This document shows, one piece after another, positions 18,551 to 27,255 of a DNA stretch of 64,000 nt. Made by a program: the position numbers and the translations under genes. Where the stretch lies: NCBI RefSeq assembly GCF_024733555.1, contig NZ_JANIOF010000001.1, forward strand, positions 744,001 through 808,000. The letters are read 5' to 3'. Each line of letters opens with the position of its first letter. Position 1 is the stretch's first letter. This DNA is from Paenibacillus sp. SC116 (GTDB taxonomy: Bacteria > Bacillota > Bacilli > Paenibacillales > Paenibacillaceae). The notes below the pieces were generated by a model. The model was not told the origin of the DNA. It made no database searches and saw only the letters and a list, made by a program, of their open reading frames with translations.

Positions 18551-18985
18551 TTATTTATACGAACCAGCATATAGATCAATATCGATCTCCGCATGAATCG
18601 CATGAGCGAAATCTATTGCTCTTTTATTCAGAAAAAGTACTGGCGTAAGACCCTCTTCAACAATAATGACTATGAATAACTTACATTCAACACAAAATCT
18701 ATTCTGTATTTCTACTATTACTTCTCTTTTATCGCTCAATACATTAATGATCTTACTTAATTGATCATCTACATCGAGTGACTCTTCATAGTCCATTCCA
18801 AGATCCCAAGCCGTTTCTTTTCGATAATGTACTCGACCATCATGCTTGATTGAGCTCTTTCTTTTGATTACGTCACCTTTCCTATACGCCATAGTAGGTT
18901 TAATTCCTAGTTGCTCCGTTACAACATCTAATGGGAAGTCATCTCCGAACAAACTAAAATACGCTTTTACTTTTGTTTTTTCCAA
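18551..18985 (-). CDS. DUF4279 protein
   Basis: A 144-residue cytoplasmic protein. It opens KVKAYFSLFGDDFPLDVVTEQLGIKPT, then a basic loop and TAWDLGMDYEESLDVDDQL, all typical of DUF4279. The start is a TTG at 18985 with GAGGTG five bases upstream. The family is of unknown function and often lies among SMI1-like and immunity-type genes. No membrane segment is seen. Confidence 0.75.
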   Translation of the reverse strand: MEKTKVKAYFSLFGDDFPLDVVTEQLGIKPTMAYRKGDVIKRKSSIKHDGRVHYRKETAWDLGMDYEESLDVDDQLSKIINVLSDKREVIVEIQNRFCVECKLFIVIIVEEGLTPVLFLNKRAIDFAHAIHAEIDIDLYAGSYK

Positions 18986-19138
18986 TAGGCACCTCTATAA
19001 ATTCTTTTATGATTCTAATCTTCACCCGCTCCAAGTCTTTATTCCATCTATGGCTTGGTTCTATCTCATAAAGACTATTGCTGGAACATTTTTAGCAAGC
19101 TATAATATTGAACAATTATTTAAAGGAGGGTACTTGTT

Positions 19139-19226
19139 ATGAAATTGGTTCTAATCTTTGGTCTGCAAGCAGTTGGTAAAATGACGAGAGGTTGCTAAGT
19201 TGATAAAAGACAAGTTTAACTGGTAA
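19139..19226 (+). pseudogene. Internally deleted P-loop nucleotide-binding protein gene
   Basis: AAAGGAGG and an ATG at 19139 begin the frame MKLVLIFGLQAVGKMTRG, which is the start of a P-loop kinase-like family (usually MKLVLIFGPQAVGKMT); it stops at 19196. In another frame, 19188-19226 reads EVAKLIKDKFNW and a stop, plausible as the C-terminus of the same family. About 150 central codons are missing. I infer a deletion remnant. It lies in the 300-base gap between 18985 and 19286, which otherwise holds nothing I recognise. Confidence 0.5.
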
Positions 19227-19285
19227 ACGGCAGAAACTAATATCGCTTACACTATCCCGTCCCAATGATTATTGGCCTCCGCTCT

Positions 19286-20161
19286 TTAACATAAAAATTG
19301 CATGATTTCTTTATTAATGATTTCAGCCTGATCATGGTTAATGGAATGCCCGGCACCGGGTACGATCTTATAGAGCAAATTGTTTTGCTTGAGCTTATTT
19401 ATTGCTTTTGGATAATTGGCCAATCTATCGTGTTCACCTATTAGAAATAATACTTTATCCTGCAATGAAATAAGTTCCGTATCCTTATAAATCTTGATTT
19501 TGTGCTTAAACATGGATTGGTTATTAAAGTACTTTAATAGATAGTACCAATGATTCATCAACTCTTCATTTTGTTCAAATACGGAACGTTCGGAACCGCC
19601 AAGTTTTCGCAGTAACCGTACACAGCTTTTTCTAGTTGGAAATAGTGCCTCAGGTAAAAATGCGGCCATCATCTTCGTCATTACTTCGAATTGGCTGGAG
19701 GGAACTCTGCCAGCCATGCACACCGCTTTCTTTACTTTATCGGGTCTTTCTATAGCGTATGAACAAGCCAAGTAAGCTCCATATGACACGCCCGCTACAT
19801 ACGTCTCACGTATATTTAATGCTAATAATAACTCGTCAATCCACACCGTTTGACAAAAATTGCGATGATACTCACGGTTTGGTTCACTTTTTCCTGAACC
19901 TCCAATAGCATCCACAGCTATAAGGTAATAGTTCTCCGCAAGCTTTTGAGCATTGTACACCCACATCATCGATGAGTTATCTGCCGTTCCATGAAAGAGA
20001 AGAAGCGGAGGATTTGACACGTCACCAGCAGTGATCATATGCGTGTTACCAAACGAAGTCTGAATGATTCGTTCAACATAGTCCACATTCCAAGATCGTA
20101 ACAACCTATCATACGACTCATAAATAAGCTGCTTGCCAATCGACGATTTATATCTCTGCAA
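19286..20161 (-). CDS. Alpha/beta hydrolase
   Basis: A 291-residue serine hydrolase. LLLFHGTADNSSMMW carries the oxyanion-hole HG, the nucleophile elbow is GVSYGAYLA, the acid is probably in LIGEHDRLA, and the catalytic His is in PGAGHSINHD. A TTG at 20161 is chosen because AAGGAGG lies eight bases upstream; the frame continues to 20185, but that would place the ribosome site inside the gene. No signal peptide. The ester or amide substrate is unknown. It follows a run of small unknown genes on the same strand with a 57-base gap. Confidence 0.85.
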   Translation of the reverse strand: MQRYKSSIGKQLIYESYDRLLRSWNVDYVERIIQTSFGNTHMITAGDVSNPPLLLFHGTADNSSMMWVYNAQKLAENYYLIAVDAIGGSGKSEPNREYHRNFCQTVWIDELLLALNIRETYVAGVSYGAYLACSYAIERPDKVKKAVCMAGRVPSSQFEVMTKMMAAFLPEALFPTRKSCVRLLRKLGGSERSVFEQNEELMNHWYYLLKYFNNQSMFKHKIKIYKDTELISLQDKVLFLIGEHDRLANYPKAINKLKQNNLLYKIVPGAGHSINHDQAEIINKEIMQFLC

Positions 20162-20218
20162 GGACGTATCCTCCTTATTTGACAATTACGTCATTCTCAT
20201 CACGCTATCATAAAAAAA

Positions 20219-20650
20219 TCACTTACAAAATCCATTCCTTATCAAAAATTCTATTCCCTGTTTCTTATAAAAAGTAAGAAAGTCATTCGTAACATGCTCA
20301 TGCTTTATAATCCCCATATAATCTGAACCAGGCTTGCTCGTTTGATAGTCCGCTTCGATAAAATAAAAGTTAAAGTACACAACGTTGTCGTTCCCACTGT
20401 TCCGAGAGGCATTGTTAAGCATTTGAATAAATTCATATTTATTAAGGTAAGTAAAACCCTCTTTGTTTTCAATGATGTAGAATGGATATTCCGCAATAGT
20501 AATTTGTTTCGTATGTTGATAGCTCTTAAGCTCGTCTGGTATTAAAGATAAGTACTTTTCAAATTTATTTAGGTTCCTAAAAACTCCTGAAATCCACTTT
20601 CTTCTGCTATCGTTTGCTTCAATGATATACATTTTTTCGAAACCACTCAT
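20219..20650 (-). CDS. Hypothetical protein
   Basis: A 143-residue cytoplasmic protein with no recognised family. It opens MSGFEKMYIIEANDSRRKWISG and has an acidic/aromatic middle (VVYFNFYFIEADYQ). The start is only ten bases after the preceding gene's stop, so translational coupling is likely and the weak ribosome site is understandable. It is the last member of the probable four-gene operon 22276-20219. Confidence 0.6.
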   Translation of the reverse strand: MSGFEKMYIIEANDSRRKWISGVFRNLNKFEKYLSLIPDELKSYQHTKQITIAEYPFYIIENKEGFTYLNKYEFIQMLNNASRNSGNDNVVYFNFYFIEADYQTSKPGSDYMGIIKHEHVTNDFLTFYKKQGIEFLIRNGFCK

Positions 20651-20659
20651 TTCTCAAAC

Positions 20660-21379
20660 TTAATATATGTATGATGTCCTTATAGCAAGGCCATTGCCTA
20701 TCGAATATAAAACCTCGTCATTTTCTATATACAAGCATTTCCATTCCTTATAACTCGGCACATTAAACATCATGACGATAGGTTTCATCGATGCGGTGAC
20801 TTCAACAATTTCAAAGATATTAAGATCTGCTCCTTGCATCGCCTTACTAAATAAATGCTCACACTTCTCCTCTATCAAATGTTCATGATACAATCCCATT
20901 CGTTCCTGATAGATTTCGCCCAACTCATAGTCACACCTTGGATGAAATGGGCTATAAAGTTTAGAGCCTTCCGCTCTCCACAGATCTAAAACATCTGTAA
21001 AAGTCGCCTTGGAGCCACGGCAATTCGTTGTATTTCTCTCTATTAGATTCAATTTTGAAATTAATTCTTCGTACCTACTTTTCGACCAAACTATGGAGCC
21101 ACTATGTAACGGTGCAGGGGGAAAAAATTCGCGATTACACTCTACATATTTTGAATTCATCGGCTCTTTCCACACGACATAACCATCAAAATCTATTACT
21201 TCCACGAATCCATAATCCGAACAACCAGGATAATAACAATGGCTGCAAACATCAACCTGTATGAGGCTATCAAAGTTTGATTCTAAATCATAAAAATATT
21301 CCGCGATCACAGCTTCATTCAGTCTAAGTTGAAAAGTTCCTTCTTTATGAGGAATTAGTTCGAACGTATTCACCCTCAT
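20660..21379 (-). CDS. Hypothetical protein
   Basis: A 239-residue protein of unknown family. It has a Cys/Tyr cluster (VDVCSHCYYPGCSDYGFVEV, about 43-62) that could bind a metal, and an Arg/Trp-rich central part. It lies between two other unknown genes in the same orientation with gaps of 37 and 9 bases, so they are probably co-transcribed. No membrane segment or signal is seen. Confidence 0.6.
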   Translation of the reverse strand: MRVNTFELIPHKEGTFQLRLNEAVIAEYFYDLESNFDSLIQVDVCSHCYYPGCSDYGFVEVIDFDGYVVWKEPMNSKYVECNREFFPPAPLHSGSIVWSKSRYEELISKLNLIERNTTNCRGSKATFTDVLDLWRAEGSKLYSPFHPRCDYELGEIYQERMGLYHEHLIEEKCEHLFSKAMQGADLNIFEIVEVTASMKPIVMMFNVPSYKEWKCLYIENDEVLYSIGNGLAIRTSYIY

Positions 21380-21416
21380 AGTTTCATCTCCACGTCTAAT
21401 AGTAAGTAAGCGAATA

Positions 21417-21749
21417 TCATGTTCTTATAAATAATTCCGAATCAACTGCACAATCTTTAAAAGTATGTATATGTCGTACATCGCTGTATATGGGAAGAGA
21501 CAAATCGAAACTACCAATGATGACCGTACGGCTGTCCTTCCAGAAAAAATTATAAAAACATTGCTCACGGCCAATAGAAATGATGAACGGTCGAATTTCA
21601 TCAATGGTTGTTACTTTGTATAACTCGCCATCATCGCTTCTGCCTCCTACATTATCAAAGTAGTTATGAGGCTTTTCTAGATTCTCTATATCGATTTGAT
21701 TAAATATGCGTATGACTTCGTTCATTTCTTCATTCGTTGCTTTCAACAT
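21417..21749 (-). CDS. Hypothetical protein
   Basis: A 110-residue cytoplasmic protein. It reads MLKATNEEMNEVIRIFNQID, then a beta-rich C-terminal half. The family is not recognised; length and context resemble small immunity-type proteins, but this is only an impression. AGGGGA lies about ten bases upstream of the ATG. It starts 15 bases after the GNAT stop, in the same operon. Confidence 0.6.
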   Translation of the reverse strand: MLKATNEEMNEVIRIFNQIDIENLEKPHNYFDNVGGRSDDGELYKVTTIDEIRPFIISIGREQCFYNFFWKDSRTVIIGSFDLSLPIYSDVRHIHTFKDCAVDSELFIRT

Positions 21750-21763
21750 AATTGTTCAATCCC

Positions 21764-22276
21764 CTACATATTTCGCTCTCTACCTTGCTTGAGAGTATAA
21801 TATCCCAAACCATCTTTCAATTCCTCGTGCTTAACGAAGTTCATTTTGCCAAGTAATTTCTGCGAACGTACATTTCCTACTTCCACAGTAGCTTCAATAA
21901 AATCGAGCCTCATAACATCAAAGCCAACCTTAATTAACTTCACTAAGGCTTCTTGCATATAGCCCTGCCCCCAGAACCGCGTCGACAAATCAAATCCAAT
22001 CTCAGCTTTAGATTCTGTTCCTTGCACCCAACAATGAAAGCCGCATGTGCCTATAAATTCACCGTTCGCCTTGCTGAACAAACCGTATCGACAGCCCGTA
22101 TCATCGATATGAAATTGAATAATTTCCTCAGCTTCTTTTATATCTTTGCAGGGCTCTATATCCATAAACCGTGTTATTTCTGCATCTGAGAAATGCTTAA
22201 ATACCCCATCACCATCCGCTAAAGTAAGTTCTCTCAGAATTAATCGCTTTGTCTCTAATTTCGGAAAATATAACAT
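21764..22276 (-). CDS. GNAT acetyltransferase, RimJ/RimL-like
   Basis: A 170-residue acetyltransferase. The opening FPKLETKRLILRELTLADGDGVF is typical of RimJ-like members that acetylate ribosomal-protein N-termini or antibiotics. Motif A includes IGFDLSTRFWGQGYMQEAL and is followed by RLDFIEATVEVGNVRSQKLL. GAGGGG lies six bases upstream of the ATG. It is probably first in an operon with the three unknown genes that follow. Confidence 0.88.
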   Translation of the reverse strand: MLYFPKLETKRLILRELTLADGDGVFKHFSDAEITRFMDIEPCKDIKEAEEIIQFHIDDTGCRYGLFSKANGEFIGTCGFHCWVQGTESKAEIGFDLSTRFWGQGYMQEALVKLIKVGFDVMRLDFIEATVEVGNVRSQKLLGKMNFVKHEELKDGLGYYTLKQGRERNM

Positions 22277-22507
22277 ACAAGACCCCTCACATTCATTATC
22301 ATGATGTCGTTATACAGAGCTTTGTTTCAAAGCCAGGCGCGCGGACACTTTGTTCAAGATGCTCACCCAGCTTAGAAATCGCTGCACGTATGATTATCAG
22401 TACCTATTAGCCCCAGCATCAACCTAGTTATATTTCACCTATATATGCAACTATGTACAATGTATCATATATTCAGCATGCTGCTTCGACTGAGAATGCA
22501 AAGCAAA

Positions 22508-22540
22508 TAAGACCCAAACCATATACAAGCGCTTGGGTAC
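22508..22540 (-). terminator. Terminator of the gene at 22590
   Basis: ACCCAA (22512-22517) pairs with TTGGGT (22533-22538); on the minus strand CTTATTT follows. The rest of the 313-base gap 22277-22589 shows no other feature that I can support. Confidence 0.6.
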
Positions 22541-22589
22541 ATTAAATATAGAAAAGAAACCTTGATCCATCTGCACGTGAATTGATCAT

Positions 22590-23258
22590 TTACGATTTTC
22601 GCGCAACTGTCCCATTCTGGCCACCAGATGAACTGTACCAAAGATCCAAAGCAAACATTAGTCCAGCAGGGTTAGGTACTGGTGGAATGATATTATAATT
22701 GACGACTTGAAAGGAGATTACGTATGAAAATTCATTTCCACTCCGCTCAGGAGGAGTAGGAGGACTTATATTGGAGTAGTAACGAATATTTAGCCAGTTG
22801 TAAGGGACATCATTTGCTATTCCTGCATTCGGATCGAGACTCCCATCAATGAGATTAGCTGCGGGTGTTATCGTAGCAAATAAATCTCCTGCTGTTTCAT
22901 CAAATAGATCGATCCTCACATCATGTGCATTATCGCAAAACACTCGCAAATCAAATAACATCGATTCATCGGTAGCCAATCCAAGAACACCAAACTGTGG
23001 TGCAGCGAAAAATCTAGTCTGAGGTGTTGTCGTAAATGAATCCCATACAAATTGTGGAGCTTGATTAAAAACAGGAGCTGCTGGACTATTATCATTAACG
23101 TACGGCAACAGTATTGGCCAACCAGCGAATTCACGTCCAACATTGGTTGCGAGCACACCAGATTGAGCTCTTGCTTGAGCGATTGCAGAAGCTCTATCCA
23201 GTGCGACATAAGTCGACGAATCACTGCTTACTGTCCTGTTATAGAATTGGATACTCAA
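22590..23258 (-). CDS. Hypothetical protein, Asn/Pro-rich
   Basis: A 222-residue protein of no recognised family. After a short helix rich in Ala and Gln (about 18-35) it looks beta-rich, with Asn, Pro and aromatic residues (for example FVWDSFTTTPQTRFFAAPQF). The composition resembles surface or spore proteins and the DUF11 proteins nearby, but there is no signal peptide or DUF11 motif. A TTG at 23258 lies ten bases after GAGGA; a GTG at 23267 is too close to it. Its terminator suggests it is monocistronic. Confidence 0.6.
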   Translation of the reverse strand: MSIQFYNRTVSSDSSTYVALDRASAIAQARAQSGVLATNVGREFAGWPILLPYVNDNSPAAPVFNQAPQFVWDSFTTTPQTRFFAAPQFGVLGLATDESMLFDLRVFCDNAHDVRIDLFDETAGDLFATITPAANLIDGSLDPNAGIANDVPYNWLNIRYYSNISPPTPPERSGNEFSYVISFQVVNYNIIPPVPNPAGLMFALDLWYSSSGGQNGTVARKS

Positions 23259-23372
23259 AAGGTTCACATCCTCAAGAAGTAATATTCCATTCTATGTTCT
23301 CTCCATCCGAAAAGTATGGGTCCTAGCTATTAGGAAATAGACATACATGGCTGCTCGCCCTCTCCCATACTG

Positions 23373-23981
23373 CTATTTAATAGGTTTGATTCTACCCACT
23401 AAGCCAAAGAAAAATAACTCTATTAGCTGATCAATATGTGGATCAACTTGCTCACGGGTCACTGCTGAACTCAAATACCTTTCCAGTTCGTTCTTGTACA
23501 TGGTGAAATACAGCATACTTGTTTCTTCCGTCATATCTTTTTTAATAAACCCCTCTTGCTTGCCGAGCGCAATATACTTCATATAGAACGGCATCACTTT
23601 CTCTTCACTATACTGCTGCAATTGGTTGCCCCATTCATCCATCTCAGCCCCTAAAGGCTTGACTGCTGTATCATCAAATAAAACTTTGACGCTTTTAGCT
23701 TCAAGCAGCATAATTTGCTTCGTTTTCTCAGGAAAATCAATCTCTGAAGCAAGGATCTGCTCACATTGCTCCAGTCGTTTGTCCATCCAGTCGATTAACA
23801 TATCCGCATAGAGCTTTTCTTTCGTCCCAAAATAGTTGTAAATCGTAGCAGGACACACTTTTGCTTTTTTTGCAATTTCTTGCACACTCACTTTATGAAA
23901 ACCGTGTTTTAGAAATAACGATAATGCAGCGGAATAAATCTGGTCGATTTTTTTCTGCTTACGTCGTTCATAGCCGTTCAT
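23373..23981 (-). CDS. TetR-family transcriptional regulator
   Basis: A 202-residue repressor. The N-terminal HTH (about 1-50) reads AALSLFLKHGFHKVSVQEIAKKA, then VCPATIYNYFGTKEKLYADML. The C-terminal ligand-binding part is divergent. The ATG at 23981 follows GAGGTG by six bases. It is divergent from a membrane-protein/GNAT operon and probably represses it through repeats in the shared promoter region. Confidence 0.9.
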   Translation of the reverse strand: MNGYERRKQKKIDQIYSAALSLFLKHGFHKVSVQEIAKKAKVCPATIYNYFGTKEKLYADMLIDWMDKRLEQCEQILASEIDFPEKTKQIMLLEAKSVKVLFDDTAVKPLGAEMDEWGNQLQQYSEEKVMPFYMKYIALGKQEGFIKKDMTEETSMLYFTMYKNELERYLSSAVTREQVDPHIDQLIELFFFGLVGRIKPIK

Positions 23982-24012
23982 CACCTTCACCTCACAAGAA
24001 GTGTAGCTCAAG

Positions 24013-24107
24013 TTTTAGAGTATATCAATAATATGAGTATAAAACCTATTGCATTTAGACGTTCTACAGTTATAATCATTTTAGAGTATACATATATAAT
24101 TACTCTA
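24013..24107. promoter_or_regulatory. Candidate TetR operators (direct and inverted repeats)
   Basis: The 12-mer TTTTAGAGTATA occurs at 24013-24024 and again at 24079-24090. The second copy begins an inverted repeat, TAGAGTA (24082-24088) with TACTCTA (24101-24107). One site sits next to the TetR start and the other just downstream of the -10 of the divergent operon, a layout fitting repression of both. Confidence 0.55.
24049..24076 (+). promoter_or_regulatory. Probable promoter of the 24134 operon
   Basis: TTGCAT (24049-24054) and TATAAT (24071-24076) are 16 bases apart, a good -10 with a fair -35. The second operator-like repeat follows immediately. Confidence 0.5.
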
Positions 24108-24133
24108 TAATCTAACGAAAAGGAGTGTAAACG

Positions 24134-24706
24134 ATGAAGAAGCAACTGCGTATACCTTCGTTTTTGCATGATGTATTTGGTGAAAAGCAGCATATAGGCT
24201 CGCTGATCGCGGTACTGTTCTTTGGGGCACTGCTAACAGGGGCTTTACTGTGGAGGTTTCCCGAAATGATAGGTTCGTTACCTTTATGGCGCAGCATACT
24301 CGCCTGTCTTTTGATCTTCGATATATTTGCAGGCTGCATCGCTAATTTCACTGCCTCAACCAGTAATTTTTATGCTTTGCGAAGTACAAACCGTATCGTT
24401 TTCATTAGCATACACGTTCATATTGTGCTAGTCGCGTTATTACTAGGTGTAAATGTTGAACAATCCATCGCTGTATGGGCGTATACGATTATAGGCGCGT
24501 TTATTGTAAATGCACTTATCGGAAGACGATCCCAATTATTTATTGCAGGCCTCCTCTCATCTATTGGACTCGGCTTATTGCCATTGCTCCCTGACCTTCA
24601 TCCCTATATGTTGACGACTTGTATATTATTTATGATCAAAGTGCTATTCAGCTTCGCCGTCGATCATTATGGCAAACCATTTCACAAAGTTGGTGAAGAA
24701 ATATGA
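24134..24706 (+). CDS. Polytopic membrane protein
   Basis: A 190-residue protein with about five or six hydrophobic segments (roughly 22-42, 52-72, 84-104, 110-128, 133-152, 158-176). No family is recognised. AAGGAG lies nine bases upstream of the ATG. The stop overlaps the next start (ATGA), so it is co-translated with a GNAT enzyme. Divergent TetR control suggests an inducible role, perhaps with a toxic small molecule. Confidence 0.75.
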   Translation: MKKQLRIPSFLHDVFGEKQHIGSLIAVLFFGALLTGALLWRFPEMIGSLPLWRSILACLLIFDIFAGCIANFTASTSNFYALRSTNRIVFISIHVHIVLVALLLGVNVEQSIAVWAYTIIGAFIVNALIGRRSQLFIAGLLSSIGLGLLPLLPDLHPYMLTTCILFMIKVLFSFAVDHYGKPFHKVGEEI

Positions 24707-25335
24707 GTACTTCGTATCGTATAGCCAAGCTGGGTAAGCCAGATAAAGCCTCATTCGTATCGCTTATGTGCAGCGCATTTGCTCAAGATCCCATTTTTCT
24801 GCATATATTCGGCCATTCTGAATTCAATGAGAAAGCTCGACGCCATACAGCTCACTTCATTTCTTTTCTGTTTGATAAAAGCGCATGGCTTCATGAGGAA
24901 ATATGGGGTTATTTTGAAAATGGAAAGTTGCTTGGGGCCTATGTCATTGAGAAGCCTACTACCACTAAAATTCGGCGTATGAGCATCTTACGATTGGTTG
25001 GAAAACTTATCACTTTGACTTACCGCTTACCCATTAGAAAGATTCGACAGCTAAATGAGTACATGCAAGTTACCCGCTCCATGGCCCCTAATACTGCCCC
25101 TCACTATCTGATTATCATTGGAGTCGCACCAGAGGCTCAGGGTAAAGGAATCGGCAAAGCTCTGCTGCAGCATCTATTGCATGATGTAGATTCTTGCCCA
25201 ATCTCGCATGGCGTTGCTCTAGATACAGAAAACTTTCAAAATATAGCTATCTATGAAAAGTTCGGATTTACCTTGATAGAAGAAGCATGCATTGATCATT
25301 TACCCATTTACGGCATGTTCCGTCCGAAACAGTAA
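24703..25335 (+). CDS. GNAT-family N-acetyltransferase
   Basis: A 210-residue transferase. Motif A is LIIIGVAPEAQGKGIGKALLQHLL (about 147-170), followed by GVALDTENFQNIAIYEKFGF, the standard motif B. Its ATG overlaps the stop of the membrane-protein gene and has no strong ribosome site of its own, so translation is probably coupled. The pairing with a TetR-controlled membrane protein suggests modification of the same inducing compound; this is inference. Confidence 0.9.
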   Translation: MSTSYRIAKLGKPDKASFVSLMCSAFAQDPIFLHIFGHSEFNEKARRHTAHFISFLFDKSAWLHEEIWGYFENGKLLGAYVIEKPTTTKIRRMSILRLVGKLITLTYRLPIRKIRQLNEYMQVTRSMAPNTAPHYLIIIGVAPEAQGKGIGKALLQHLLHDVDSCPISHGVALDTENFQNIAIYEKFGFTLIEEACIDHLPIYGMFRPKQ

Positions 25336-25517
25336 CATTTAACCTTGTAATTCCTTTACCCTCTCTAATATAGCTGTTACTATACTCCATTACGGTTTAA
25401 TTCTCTAACTCATACCCGTTTTTTGTGAAATGTATAGATAATCGTACATGTCTTAATTGTAATCGCTATCCCTGTCCTAAAGTGTTAAAATACAACAAAC
25501 ATAAGGAGGGCGAAACG

Positions 25518-26063
25518 ATGTTTGTACATAAAATTGATGATGACCTATCTCTAAAATTATTGGAGTTGAAGGACGCAGAACGAATCTTTGAACTAACCGA
25601 TCGTTCGCGAAGTTATCTAAGAGAATGGCTTCCATGGCTCGATATAACGACCAAAATTGAAGATACAACAGCATTTATTAAAATGTGTCTTACGGGTTTC
25701 GCAGAAAATAAGAGCTTGACCACAGCTATCGTATTCAAAGGCCAGATCGTTGGGGTAGCAGGATTCAACAGTATAAACGGGTCCAACAAAACCGCCTATA
25801 TCGGCTATTGGCTTGGTCAAGAGTATCAAGGGAATGGAATCATGACCCGAGTAGCTAAAGCATTGACCGACTATGCGTTTAAGGAATTAAACCATAATAA
25901 AGTTGAAATAAGAGCTGCCGCAGGCAATACAAAAAGCAGAAGCGTTCCTGAGCGATTAAACTTTGTACAGGAAGGCTGCATTCGACAAGCCGAATGGCTG
26001 TATGACCATTATGTAGATCACATTGTTTATGGCGTATTAGCGAATGAATGGAATAGAAAGTAA
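25518..26063 (+). CDS. GNAT acetyltransferase, RimL/YdaF-like
   Basis: A 181-residue transferase. LKLLELKDAERIFELTDRSRSYLREWLPW is characteristic of ribosomal-protein-serine acetyltransferase-like members, and motif A is IGYWLGQEYQGNGIMTRV. The ATG at 25518 has AAGGAGGG eight bases upstream; the frame runs upstream to 25425 without a ribosome site. The usual motif B Asn (NxxS) appears as NTKSRSVPERLNF. Monocistronic. Confidence 0.9.
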   Translation: MFVHKIDDDLSLKLLELKDAERIFELTDRSRSYLREWLPWLDITTKIEDTTAFIKMCLTGFAENKSLTTAIVFKGQIVGVAGFNSINGSNKTAYIGYWLGQEYQGNGIMTRVAKALTDYAFKELNHNKVEIRAAAGNTKSRSVPERLNFVQEGCIRQAEWLYDHYVDHIVYGVLANEWNRK

Positions 26064-26124
26064 TCACGACTATCGTACATGAATACTGCTCTCCAACTGA
26101 CTTCGGTGCGAGTAATATAGAGAC

Positions 26125-26150
26125 AAAAAAAACCCTTTCGGGTTTTTTTA
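26125..26150. terminator. Bidirectional terminator
   Basis: CCC (26133-26135) and GGG (26140-26142) are flanked by A and T runs that extend the stem. It serves the GNAT gene on the plus strand and touches the stop of the minus-strand gene at 26148. Confidence 0.8.
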
Positions 26151-26966
26151 ATTACAAAATTCACATCCAGCATAAACATCTACACGGTAAGCTCTCGTTA
26201 CTAAATCTGCAGGGAAACTCAATATGTTTTCAATTTCAAAGTCAAATTGTTCACCTTTGCGCAGTCGCTCTCCAGACTTGTTTAACGTACTGTCGATCCC
26301 ACCAATTAATTTATTGTTATTGTCATACAACATGGCGACAACATCGATTTTATCTCCATCTACATTTACATCGGTGTTATTAGCAAGCATACCATGAACA
26401 ATAATTTTACCTGGATCACTAGGGGCAACTCCAAAACCTATATCAAATGCCTCAAGTTTTGTGTATGTATGACCGTTCTCTACTCTTGAAATATCTTGAT
26501 CAATTTCACTTCCTGTAAAATCTTCTGCAAAATCGATAAAGCTTAGAGTCGCATCTGAACTCGCATACCCTGTTTCACCAGGCTGTAGCACTGAAGGAAT
26601 GGCAGAGTACATCTTTACTTCTTGTCGCTCCCCTTGTACAGAAATGTAAGTGACGTCAAGTCCATTCACTCTTACAGGGTATGAGTTTTCGTTTTTTATA
26701 ACGAGCAAAGTCTGACCATCAATGTAAGGGTCCTCTCCCCATACCTTATCAACTTTATCTACGATTGTAACTTGCGGCTCCATCTCTTCATCAGCGGCAA
26801 AAATCTCAACATTTTGCGGCGTAACAGCAGATTCAACTTTCGTTGTAGCTTCAGGTATGTGTGTTGGCTTCTCTTTATCATTGAAATTCCACAACAGCAA
26901 AACAGCTATTACTACTACCAAAAGACATATAATTAATGTCATCATAACTATGATTGCGTTCTTCAT
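26148..26966 (-). CDS. Membrane-anchored extracytoplasmic protein, FxLYD-like
   Basis: A 272-residue protein. One N-terminal membrane segment (about 5-27) is followed by a charged linker and two beta-sandwich-like stretches (for example TLLVIKNENSYPVRVNGLDVTY and KIDVVAMLYDNNNKLIGG). The second matches the FxLYD pattern (xxVVAxLYDxxGKxI). The last residues contain CEFC. The function is unknown and it probably sits on the outer face of the membrane. Monocistronic. Confidence 0.65.
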   Translation of the reverse strand: MKNAIIVMMTLIICLLVVVIAVLLLWNFNDKEKPTHIPEATTKVESAVTPQNVEIFAADEEMEPQVTIVDKVDKVWGEDPYIDGQTLLVIKNENSYPVRVNGLDVTYISVQGERQEVKMYSAIPSVLQPGETGYASSDATLSFIDFAEDFTGSEIDQDISRVENGHTYTKLEAFDIGFGVAPSDPGKIIVHGMLANNTDVNVDGDKIDVVAMLYDNNNKLIGGIDSTLNKSGERLRKGEQFDFEIENILSFPADLVTRAYRVDVYAGCEFCN

Positions 26967-27107
26967 GGTGTTCCTCGCCTCTTATATTTTTAATAGAAAT
27001 GAAAATAGTAAATAACCCAATATTTATCTAGTAAAATATTCCCTAGACTATTTTATCGGTAACTCTATTAGAAAGTAAATAGTATCAAGAATTTTTTCCC
27101 TAAAATA

Positions 27108-27145
27108 TAAAAATAAAAACCGCCATTCCTAAGAAATTGGCGGCC
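27108..27145 (-). terminator. Terminator of the sigma/anti-sigma operon
   Basis: CCGCCA (27120-27125) and TGGCGG (27138-27143) form the stem core; on the minus strand a T-rich run follows. Confidence 0.75.
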
Positions 27146-27255
27146 TTTCTCCATTACTTTTGCTTCTCTAGATGGCTACTTCTTTGCGCGATTAGCCTTT
27201 TTCTCCTTCATAATTATACCGTACCTATCTTTTCATCAAGGTTAGGCCCATCATC

